A stretch of DNA of 11,027 bases from an uncultured Oscillospiraceae bacterium (GTDB lineage: Bacteria > Bacillota_A > Clostridia > Oscillospirales > Oscillospiraceae), in assembly GCA_934589325.1 (NCBI GenBank), contig CAKTNU010000036.1:1-11027 (forward strand), given 5' to 3'. The notes beneath the pieces are model-generated. The model made no database searches, was not told the origin of the DNA, and was given only the letters and a program-made list of their open reading frames with translations. Made by a program: the position numbers and the translations under genes. Within the stretch, counting starts at the first letter, position 1. The number at the start of each line of letters is the position of its first letter. Shown here piece by piece: positions 1-7,081 of this stretch.

Positions 1-784
1 GCGCCACGATCCGCGCCACGGCGGAGTCGTCGTAGTCCATGGGATCAACCTTTTCGCCGCGAAGCCGCTTCCAATGTGTGGTGAAGTATCCTAAGTAACG
101 GTTATCGCGGTTATCTGCCCTTTCGCCTGTGCACCCGGCGAAGAACGCTACTAAGGGGAGAATGCTGCATAAAGTATCTTCTATGGCATTCTCTGTAAGA
201 TTTTTGCCGCCAAAGGCACGGCCCATATAGAGGTGTCCGTCCTGCATGGAAGGAGCTTCCTTGCTGTAGGGCGGCAACTGTCCGATCATCAGCTCCCAAA
301 ACTTGCCGCAGGCTTTATCCGTCAGCTGGCCTTCCGACTGGAATAGAGGCTGCCTGGAGCGAACAGCTTTTTCTATTGTCGCGCTGTTGCTGATGCCGCT
401 GAAATCCGCCAAATCGTTGGCCAGCGCCCGATAGGGGTAGAAAACGCGCCCGATAACGGAGTCGTCCACCTCGTCGTCCCACGTTCCATTCCACAGGCCG
501 CTTTCGATAAGCCCGGCAGAAACTTGACAGAGTACTACCCTCCATGCGAAGGCTTTTGATTCCGGATATGTGGGCAGCAGCCTTGTGACCGCATCCACGA
601 ATGTGAGGGCGGCATTGCGCGTGGTCACGGCGGCATTTTTCCACCACGCATTCTGCCTTTCACGTGCGGCTTTGCGCTGCTCAAGAATGTAACCAGGAAT
701 AAAGCCGCTGTCGCCGCACCAACCGCATTCCCATATATCTTTGTGAAGCATCACATTCGGTGCGCCGCAGGTCGGACAGTTCAT
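1..784 (-). CDS. Zinc-ribbon hypothetical protein, partial (C-terminus beyond left edge)
   Basis: The minus strand stays open from an ATG at 784 to the window edge, giving 261 codons without a stop. The protein begins with two CxxC pairs, C3-x2-C6 and C20-x2-C23, the pattern of a small zinc ribbon, with a CGWCG knuckle. The rest is soluble and rich in Trp and aromatic residues (WWKNAAVTTRNAAL near residues 47-60, WNGTWDDEVDD near 99-109), with no motif I recognise and no membrane segment or signal peptide. The start is well supported: an AAGGGGGTG Shine-Dalgarno (790-798) lies 5 bases ahead of the ATG, and this start keeps the whole zinc ribbon. It begins 20 bases after the res stop with no terminator between, so it is probably the last known member of the restriction operon or a co-transcribed neighbour. 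The function is unknown. It could be a DNA- or protein-binding accessory of the defence locus, or an unrelated mobile-element gene. Confidence 0.75.
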   Translation of the reverse strand, partial: MNCPTCGAPNVMLHKDIWECGWCGDSGFIPGYILEQRKAARERQNAWWKNAAVTTRNAALTFVDAVTRLLPTYPESKAFAWRVVLCQVSAGLIESGLWNGTWDDEVDDSVIGRVFYPYRALANDLADFSGISNSATIEKAVRSRQPLFQSEGQLTDKACGKFWELMIGQLPPYSKEAPSMQDGHLYMGRAFGGKNLTENAIEDTLCSILPLVAFFAGCTGERADNRDNRYLGYFTTHWKRLRGEKVDPMDYDDSAVARIVA

Positions 785-789
785 GGAGA

Positions 790-798
790 CACCCCCTT
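790..798 (-). promoter_or_regulatory. Ribosome binding site of the zinc-ribbon gene
   Basis: AAGGGGGTG on the minus strand differs by one base from AAGGAGGTG, the full anti-16S complement, and sits 5 bases before the ATG at 784. It fixes the start of a gene whose other end is outside the window and is the main argument that this ORF is translated. Confidence 0.7.
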
Positions 799-804
799 GC
801 TTTC

Positions 805-3800
805 TTAAGATACAATGTTCATCAATTCTGCAAAGCTATCAACGACAGAGTATGTTACGCTCTCGCTGCTGATCGCAGCAAAGTGCGCTTTTGCACAGAC
901 GATTTTTGCATTTTCCACGCCGCGCAGTTCGGCAGCATCGCTGTTGCCTTTCGTTTCAGCGATGAAGTAGATATGTTTGACGCTGCCTTCATTGAAAGCG
1001 ATCGCCCAGTCCGGGTTATACTTGCCGACTGGCGTGGAGATGAAAAATCCGCCGGGCAGTTTCACATATACTGCAACCTTCGCATTGACGTCCAATTCAC
1101 CGGCAAACCGTTTCTCGTTCTCGGAGTCATAGATAATGTGGCTGTACAGGCTGCGATGGGCCTCCATTGCGTTCAAGCCAAGTTTACCACGAAGATTGGC
1201 ACTGGTAAAGATGTCTGTGTCATAAGCCGCATCCAGCTTGTTATAGGTAATGTGTTCAATGATCTGTGTAGCCATCTGGTCGTTGATGATTTTTGCTGTT
1301 TTCAGTATGAATTCCTCCGGATTCAGGCGGAACATGGCAAACTTCTGCGGAGCCATGCGCTGCAGAACCGCTGCGATCGTTGCGCGGGTCAGCCTTGTCT
1401 CCTCCACCAATTTTCCGATGAGGTCATAGCGGACGCTGCCCAGCGGTGCGATTTTGGGAGTCTCTTGGTCGGAGAGCGTCCTGTGGAAACCGTGGCCCTG
1501 TTCCAGTTGCTCCTTGGAGTCCAACTGCGCTGCTTGCTCACCGTACTCTAATTTGACCGTCACCGTGGTTACGTTCAGCTTTTCGTCCAGCATCTGCACG
1601 GCACTCCCAATGAGCTTTTCCTTGTCAAACCGTACAGTATAGAAGGACTTGTGATTGATACGATTCCAAAGCTCCACAAATTCCTTCTTGTGCAGCTTTT
1701 CCGGGTCAACACGCGCTTCCACATTGTTGCCGTGAGCATCCTCCGGACGCATGGAGTGACTGTCGTAGATAGAGGACAGCACCTGTACCACCGCGGCGGT
1801 GCAATCCTTGACTTCCTCCGCTACCTGCACTGTACCGCTGGCCTTGTCGGCATAATATTTGTCCGTCAGTTCACCGCGCTTAACATAGCCGCTGCTGACA
1901 AGGTCTTCGTAGATGGCCGTAGCCAACTCCGGCGTGACCTTGACTTCGCTGCCGTTGGCATCGGTAAGGACTTTGCCAAGGAACAATTGGGTATCAACTT
2001 TCTTAGGCCGGTCAGCCAAGGATTCCGCCAAGCCGGACTGCAGTGCCTCCGCAAACTTGCCGAACTCCATGTCGGTGATCAGCGTCAGCTTGTTCAGTTC
2101 CTGTACCTCGCTGCCCAGCACGCTCTCGTCCATGCGCTCGCCCTGCTGGTCAACGCACAGCCGCAGACCGCGCCCAATCTCCTGTCGGCTGCGGATGTCA
2201 GAGTCACTTTGCTTTTTTAGCGTGCATATCTGGAAGACATTGGGATTGTCCCAGCCCTCTCGCAGCGCGGAGTGGGAGAAGATAAATCGTACCGGCTCGT
2301 CGAGACTCAGCAGCCGCTCCTTGTCTTTCATAATAAGGTCGTAGGCGTCCGCGTCGTCGGAAGTCTGCGTCTTACGGTCAATTTTGCTCTCCACAAAGCG
2401 GGCTTTCTTCCCCTTCTTCTTGTCAATGGAGAAATATCCCTGGTGGGTCGTCTTGGCACTGAGCTTGTCTAGATAGCGGAGATAGGCCTCGTCGCCGATC
2501 TTCCGCTGCAGCTCGCTTACAACGCTGTCGTACTCCTCTTCAAACATCTGAGCGTACTCGCCGTTGCGGCCTGCGTCGTCATCGCCGTCATAGCTACGGT
2601 ACTTAGACACCTCGTCAATGAAAAACAGGCTCAATACCTTAATGCCCTTACGGTACAGCTCCTGCTCCCGCTGGATATGCGTGCGGATGGTCTCGCGGAT
2701 CTGGATGCGCCGCTGGAGCGCCACCATCTGTTCACTGCCGCTGATCTGTCCGGCGTACAGCTTCAGGCCATTGAGGAACGTAACAGAGTTGTCCCGCCCG
2801 TCAATGCCATCCGGAAGGATCTTGAATCGGTCGGCGTACTCGTCCAGCCCGTCGGACAGATCGTACAAATCATCGTTGCCGCTGACTTTCCGTACCACGG
2901 TGCGTGTACCGGTCTTGCCCTTTACCTCGAAGCCCAGCCGTGCGGTGGGGGATTTGTCCTTATAGAGGTCGATGCCCTCCAGATACACATAGCTGTTGGT
3001 GGCAGTGCTACCCTGCAGCGTCACGCCCAGCGCGGCGATCTTCTTCACCAGATGCTGGTTGTAGGCATCCATGGCATCCAGACGATACACCATATCGTAC
3101 TTCTCCTTATGGGTGGCGGAATAGCGCAGCGTGAACAGGGGGCAAAACTTTTTCAGGCTCTCCTTGGTCTGCTTGCCCTCCACGCTCTGGGGTTCGTCGA
3201 TGATAAGAATGGGGTTGGTTTTGGCAATGATGTCGATGGGCTTGCGGCTGCGGAAGGTGTCCAGCTTTTTGTCAATAATGCGCTGGTTCTTGCTGGAGTT
3301 GAACGCCTGCATATTGATGATCATGACGTTGATGGCGCTGTCAGACGCAAAGGTATCTACTGCCGGAAGATTATCTGAACTGTAAATAAAAAATCGAATT
3401 TTCTTGCCGTATTCTTCGGCAAAGTGCTCCTGCGTAGTCTGCAGGGACTTATAGACGCCCTCGCGGATGGCCACCGATGGCACGACGATAATATACTTGC
3501 TCCAGCCGTAGCGCTTGTTCAGCTCGTACATGGTCTTGACGTATGTATAGGTCTTACCGGTGCCGGTCTCCATCTCAATGGACAGGTTCACGCCGGTGCC
3601 GGTCAGCTCGTCAGAGGGCCGCAGGCCGTTCCGCCGCTGGACAGCGCGGAGATTATCCAGTATCCGGCGGTTGGTAAGTTCAGGAATGAACGGCTGGTTG
3701 CGGAAGCCCACTTCGCTGTCTTCCATGGAGAGCTGCTGCCCTGCCATATTGCCCAGATCGCGGCGATAGGTCACCGTGCGGTAGGGCTGGCCGTTGAACA

Positions 3801-3861
3801 CGTCGCAGACCGCCGCGGCGGCCTCTGCCTGAAAGGGCTGGTGTTTGAATTGAAGCTTCAT
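805..3861 (-). CDS. res: Type III restriction enzyme, Res subunit (DEAD/DEAH helicase-endonuclease)
   Basis: A 1018-aa protein, close to the usual size of type III Res subunits (about 970 aa). Visible helicase motifs are a Q-like HQPFQAE at 7-13, Walker A TGTGKT at 99-104, Walker B DEPQ at 222-225, motif III YSATH at 247-251, motif V REGWDNPNVFQICTL at about 534-548 and motif VI QEIGRGLRL at 560-568. At the C-terminus, NPDWAI (D951) and AETKG (E969, K971) form a PD-(D/E)xK nuclease site. In this family Res complexes with Mod, uses ATP to move or signal along DNA, and cuts about 25 bp from unmodified sites in head-to-head pairs. The ATG overlaps the mod stop as TGATG and has AAGGTG (3867-3872) 5 bases upstream, so translation is probably coupled to Mod. 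All motifs appear intact, so the enzyme should be active. It is cytoplasmic. Confidence 0.95.
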   Translation of the reverse strand: MKLQFKHQPFQAEAAAAVCDVFNGQPYRTVTYRRDLGNMAGQQLSMEDSEVGFRNQPFIPELTNRRILDNLRAVQRRNGLRPSDELTGTGVNLSIEMETGTGKTYTYVKTMYELNKRYGWSKYIIVVPSVAIREGVYKSLQTTQEHFAEEYGKKIRFFIYSSDNLPAVDTFASDSAINVMIINMQAFNSSKNQRIIDKKLDTFRSRKPIDIIAKTNPILIIDEPQSVEGKQTKESLKKFCPLFTLRYSATHKEKYDMVYRLDAMDAYNQHLVKKIAALGVTLQGSTATNSYVYLEGIDLYKDKSPTARLGFEVKGKTGTRTVVRKVSGNDDLYDLSDGLDEYADRFKILPDGIDGRDNSVTFLNGLKLYAGQISGSEQMVALQRRIQIRETIRTHIQREQELYRKGIKVLSLFFIDEVSKYRSYDGDDDAGRNGEYAQMFEEEYDSVVSELQRKIGDEAYLRYLDKLSAKTTHQGYFSIDKKKGKKARFVESKIDRKTQTSDDADAYDLIMKDKERLLSLDEPVRFIFSHSALREGWDNPNVFQICTLKKQSDSDIRSRQEIGRGLRLCVDQQGERMDESVLGSEVQELNKLTLITDMEFGKFAEALQSGLAESLADRPKKVDTQLFLGKVLTDANGSEVKVTPELATAIYEDLVSSGYVKRGELTDKYYADKASGTVQVAEEVKDCTAAVVQVLSSIYDSHSMRPEDAHGNNVEARVDPEKLHKKEFVELWNRINHKSFYTVRFDKEKLIGSAVQMLDEKLNVTTVTVKLEYGEQAAQLDSKEQLEQGHGFHRTLSDQETPKIAPLGSVRYDLIGKLVEETRLTRATIAAVLQRMAPQKFAMFRLNPEEFILKTAKIINDQMATQIIEHITYNKLDAAYDTDIFTSANLRGKLGLNAMEAHRSLYSHIIYDSENEKRFAGELDVNAKVAVYVKLPGGFFISTPVGKYNPDWAIAFNEGSVKHIYFIAETKGNSDAAELRGVENAKIVCAKAHFAAISSESVTYSVVDSFAELMNIVS

Positions 3862-5747
3862 CAGATCACCTTCACATTCGTATCCGGCGAGAGGTTTTTG
3901 AATATCTCGGTGACGTTGATCCTGCTGTCGTCGCTGGCAAAGGAGCTGTCGCGGAACACGGCGCGGAGGGGATGCAGGTCGGCCATGCGGCGGATCACCG
4001 TGTCGGGGACGTTTTCATCGAAGCAGGCCACCAGCGCGCCATCGTCCACGTTGTGAATGGTGCAGCCATCCAGCGTTTCCGCGCTGTGGGGCAGGTTGAT
4101 CTCCACGCCCCAGTCCAGCAGGCAGGCGTACAGCAGGTCAAGGTCGCTGCGGTCAGACTTGATATTGGACACCATGCCGCCCAGCATGGTCTGTGTCAGC
4201 TCCTCCGGGTGGTAGTAGACGTCCTCCATATTGCTCTCGTCCACGCGGAACACGCGGAAGCCGGTGTCCAACTGGGCGTCGGGATGCTCGGCTTTGATCT
4301 TGTCGCCGGCACGGCGGATGCGCTCCTTTCCGATCTCGCAGATGTTCTCGTAGCCCGCCTTGTAGGCCTCGCTGGCTTCATCGCACTTTTCGGGAAGCTG
4401 CACCATAATGAACTTGCGGTGTCCGCCGTCCTCGGCGTTGAGCTGCATCACCGCGTGGGCGGTGGTGGCAGAGCCAGAGAAGAAATCGAGGACAATGGCT
4501 TCTTTATCAGCAAACTTTATTGCACGGCTTATTGTTTGAATCAATTTTGCCGTATCGAAAACTTTTGTGTCAAATAGTTGACCAATCTCGCTTGAACTGC
4601 CAACAAGTAAATCCATCCAAGAACTGTTAAGCAAAGTATCATTCGTTGGCGCAATATAATGCTCTGGCTTTCCTGTGGATGATTTCCTTAACAAATCTAA
4701 GTCTTCCACTTGCTTAGAATACCATGAATCTATTATTTCCTGAGTAACTGAACCGCTAGTGCAACCGGTTTCAGAAAGCATTTTTTCATAATTCTCAATT
4801 GCTTTAAGACTTCTATCTTTGCTCCATCTCCATTGACCACTATTTGGCGTAAATCCAAATAGTTCGTAGCGCATGGTTGGCCGATCTGTTCCTCTCCAGT
4901 GGTTATTCCAACTTCCCGATTTCCCCTCTTCAAGTGGTTTCGTCTGCTTTGAAAATCTATATTGACTGTTTTTTGTATAAAAGAGGATATATTCGTGTCC
5001 TTGCCCCAATTTGTCCCAAGTTGCAAACTGAGCTTGAAGAGATTTCGCACCTCTGCGAATAATTATTTGATTCCGAAAATTTGCTTCTCCGAAAACTTCG
5101 TCTGCTATTTTTCGCAAGTTTTCCACTTCTTCGTCACCGATTGAGATAAAAATCACGCCATTATCGGCTAATATATTTCGCGCCAACAGCAGCCGCGAAT
5201 ACATCATTGAACACCAGTCTGAATGGTACCTTCCGCTTGCCGCGATATTTTCTCTGTTGTAGTTGATACTTCCATCTTTGTTAAAATACCCAGTCCCCGC
5301 GTTGTATTCGTCATTGTCCATCACGAAGGAGTCGGGATAAACGAAATCGTGACCTGTATTATACGGCGGATCAATATAGATCATCTTGACCTTGCCGAGA
5401 TAGCTCTCCTGCAACAGTTTGAGGACTTCCAGATTGTCGCCCTCGATGTAGAGGTTTTCTGTGGTGTCCCAATCGCGGCTGTCCTCTTTTACAGGGCGCA
5501 GGGTCTTGGTGATAGGCCGCGCCGCTTCCGCCATGGCCGCTTTTTTGCCCACCCATGTGAATTCATAGCACTCGTCGCCGTCCACCACATCCCGGCTCAG
5601 AAGCTGCTTCAGCACCTCAAAATTGACGCCGCGCTTGATCTCACCGTCCTCGCCCCGCATCTCGGTAATGGCCGAGGGAAACAGCGCAGCGATCTTATCA
5701 ATATTCCCTGCTACCATGTCAGGGGTTTCAAATTTTAGCTTGTCCAT
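3861..5747 (-). CDS. mod: Type III DNA adenine methyltransferase, Mod subunit (beta-class)
   Basis: A 628-aa methyltransferase that transfers a methyl group from S-adenosylmethionine to adenine N6 at an asymmetric site and also gives Res its sequence specificity. Catalytic motif IV DPPYNTG is at 126-132 and the AdoMet-binding motif I DFFSGSATT at 421-429. Motif IV before motif I is the beta-class order of Mod proteins. The N-terminus (TENLYIEGDNLEVLKLLQ, then KVKMIYIDPPYN) is the standard type III block. Between the motifs lies the target-recognition region (about 150-418), whose DNA is clearly AT-richer than the rest. Two ATGs stand in tandem (5750 and 5747). GGAGG at 5755-5759 is 4 bases from the first and 7 from the second, so I chose the second; the first would add one Met. 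The 5' end overlaps the upstream gene by about 20 bases and the stop overlaps the res ATG. I saw no simple repeat tract that would suggest phase variation. Confidence 0.95.
   Translation of the reverse strand: MDKLKFETPDMVAGNIDKIAALFPSAITEMRGEDGEIKRGVNFEVLKQLLSRDVVDGDECYEFTWVGKKAAMAEAARPITKTLRPVKEDSRDWDTTENLYIEGDNLEVLKLLQESYLGKVKMIYIDPPYNTGHDFVYPDSFVMDNDEYNAGTGYFNKDGSINYNRENIAASGRYHSDWCSMMYSRLLLARNILADNGVIFISIGDEEVENLRKIADEVFGEANFRNQIIIRRGAKSLQAQFATWDKLGQGHEYILFYTKNSQYRFSKQTKPLEEGKSGSWNNHWRGTDRPTMRYELFGFTPNSGQWRWSKDRSLKAIENYEKMLSETGCTSGSVTQEIIDSWYSKQVEDLDLLRKSSTGKPEHYIAPTNDTLLNSSWMDLLVGSSSEIGQLFDTKVFDTAKLIQTISRAIKFADKEAIVLDFFSGSATTAHAVMQLNAEDGGHRKFIMVQLPEKCDEASEAYKAGYENICEIGKERIRRAGDKIKAEHPDAQLDTGFRVFRVDESNMEDVYYHPEELTQTMLGGMVSNIKSDRSDLDLLYACLLDWGVEINLPHSAETLDGCTIHNVDDGALVACFDENVPDTVIRRMADLHPLRAVFRDSSFASDDSRINVTEIFKNLSPDTNVKVI
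4495..5300 (-). other. AT-rich target-recognition segment inside mod (mosaic block)
   Basis: Base composition drops inside mod, between the codons for the catalytic motif and those for the AdoMet motif. Rows counted by hand: 4501-4560 has 20 of 60 G+C and 4741-4800 has 22 of 60, against 36 of 60 at 4201-4260 in the same gene. The left edge is sharp, just before the DFFSGS codons; the right edge is gradual (about 5130-5300). The block corresponds to about residues 150-418, where Mod proteins keep the domain that reads the DNA target. Conserved flanks with a foreign-looking centre are what exchange of recognition domains by recombination leaves behind. This is inferred from composition only. 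Confidence 0.6.
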
Positions 5748-6402
5748 CATTGTTCCTCCGTGTGGATATTAGTTGAAGTTCTGGCTTGCCAAATGCAAGG
5801 AGCTGTTCCCGAGAGTAGCGGTGGTACTCTTCGCCAATACTGTCGCCCAGTTTATCGATGTCATCAATAATGTAACCCCAGACAACCTGGAGAAGATTCT
5901 CTAACTGGCGGCTTTCTTCAATATAGTTTATAGGCTTAGTACGCCATACAACGGACGGGGGGCCGCCAAAGACATCGCTATATTCGTTAGGGCTTACGAG
6001 TAAAAATGCTGCTGCAGACGTCATCAAGCCATCGTCGTGAATAAAGTGCCTATTACGCCAGGAAATGTATTCGTCAAACAACTTAGCGAATTGCGGGAAG
6101 CGCTTTTTGAAAGCCGCACGTTTAAGGGAAATCCTGGCCTTAGAATTCCCAAAGCACTTGGCAAAGAGAGCTAAGGCGGAAATGAACAGTCCCTCGTTGA
6201 TACGGGGGTGATTATTTAAAGAAATGCATTGAAGATAATCGATACCTGCCTCAATATCTCGTAGATTTAAAAAAAGAGAGATATACGGATTCCTTTTCGG
6301 ATTATCATGTGGAATGTTTACCGGTATACTGCCGGGAACAAAATTGCCTTGAACGACAAGCCCTTTTTGCGGATCATCTGCTAGCACTTTGTATTCAATC
6401 AT
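5728..6402 (-). CDS. Hypothetical protein with HEPN-like RNRHFIH motif
   Basis: A 224-aa protein that I do not recognise as a named family. Its centre reads WRNRHFIHDDG (115-125); R116 and H122 fit the R-x(4-6)-H catalytic pattern of HEPN domains, with the usual Asn after the Arg and acidic residues after the His. Around it are predicted helices: an alanine-rich helix at about 70-85 (GLFISALALFAKCF), a basic helix 88-112, and a C-terminal helix near 164-185. This fits an alpha-helical HEPN fold. Many HEPN proteins are RNases in abortive infection or toxin-antitoxin pairs, so an RNA-cutting arm is plausible but unproven. The ATG at 6402 is preferred because AAGGAG (6413-6418) lies 10 bases upstream; a TTG at 6435 would add 11 residues with no better signal. 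The gene starts 25 bases after the DUF4391 stop and ends inside mod. It is AT-rich (22 of 60 G+C at 6181-6240), unlike its upstream neighbour, which suggests separate acquisition. Confidence 0.8.
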   Translation of the reverse strand: MIEYKVLADDPQKGLVVQGNFVPGSIPVNIPHDNPKRNPYISLFLNLRDIEAGIDYLQCISLNNHPRINEGLFISALALFAKCFGNSKARISLKRAAFKKRFPQFAKLFDEYISWRNRHFIHDDGLMTSAAAFLLVSPNEYSDVFGGPPSVVWRTKPINYIEESRQLENLLQVVWGYIIDDIDKLGDSIGEEYHRYSREQLLAFGKPELQLISTRRNNDGQAKI

Positions 6403-6427
6403 GTTGTTCGCGCTCCTTTCAAAATTT

Positions 6428-7081
6428 CTAATCAATGTAAGGGTTGTTTTCCAATCTCTTAATTTCCCTCCGCAACTCCATCTGCTTTGCCAGATTCTTT
6501 TCTTTCTTCATCCTGGCCCGCAGCTGCTGGAGCTGCCGCTGGAGTTTTTCCTGCTCCTGCGTCTGCTCCACCGCATCTTTCAGGCTTTCCGCCGCCGGAG
6601 CATGGAGCGCGTCACCGGCCACAGCGCGGACGATGCCCTCGTATAGGCCATCCATATCCAGTGCCTGCAGTGGCAGGTGCAGCTCGTCCATGCGCTGCCA
6701 CGGGGTAGCGTAGCTCTGCCGCAGGCGGAACGCGTTGTCGCCGGTCTGCACCGCCTCTTTGTAGCTGACCGACAACCGCGCTGTACCATCCGGTCGCTCC
6801 AGCAGAAACAGAATGTGATAGGGGATCTGCTTGTCCATCAGCTCCAGCGTCCGTTTGTCCAGTTTCTGTCCCGTCAGCTTGATGTGAAATACCTCGATCT
6901 CGCTGACGGTCTGCCCTTCGGCGATGTTCATGGTCTGGGGCGAGAGCTTGTTGCTCCATGTGATGAGCCGTATCTGCTCCACGAATAGGTGCTTCACCTC
7001 TGACGACACGTCCAGATGTTCATAAAATTTCTGCTTGGGGACGCGGCGGCCAAATTCTGTGGTTTTGGGTAGTTCCAGCAT
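6428..7081 (-). CDS. DUF4391 domain-containing protein
   Basis: A 217-aa protein whose N-terminal part matches my memory of DUF4391: an ELPKTTEFGRRVPKQKFYEHL opening (3-23), a central EIEVFHIKL strand (61-69) and KQIPYHILFLLE (84-95). The family has no established reaction, and members often lie beside helicases and type III-like methyltransferases. The last third (about 167-212) is a highly charged Gln/Glu/Lys/Arg helix, a likely coiled coil for protein contacts. There is no catalytic motif, signal peptide or membrane segment. The start is the ATG at 7081, which overlaps the helicase stop as TGATG and has GAGGAGG (7089-7095) 7 bases upstream. A GTG at 7114 would add 11 residues but lacks this signal and precedes the family's conserved opening. 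I infer a structural or adaptor subunit that links the helicase to the Mod/Res complex. Confidence 0.88.
   Translation of the reverse strand: MLELPKTTEFGRRVPKQKFYEHLDVSSEVKHLFVEQIRLITWSNKLSPQTMNIAEGQTVSEIEVFHIKLTGQKLDKRTLELMDKQIPYHILFLLERPDGTARLSVSYKEAVQTGDNAFRLRQSYATPWQRMDELHLPLQALDMDGLYEGIVRAVAGDALHAPAAESLKDAVEQTQEQEKLQRQLQQLRARMKKEKNLAKQMELRREIKRLENNPYID

Noticed and set aside
760..1551. 263-codon open frame on the plus strand
   Set aside because: It lies antisense to res, whose motifs are intact. The translation shows no domain, and the frame starts inside the zinc-ribbon gene. It is a shadow of minus-strand codon use.
2677..4577. Several plus-strand frames of 200-233 codons
   Set aside because: They are antisense to res and mod, overlap each other and have no recognisable protein content or ribosome binding context.
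3861..5750. Phase variation of mod by simple repeats
   Set aside because: No tandem short repeat or long homopolymer was found in the gene or at its 5' end, and the frame is intact.
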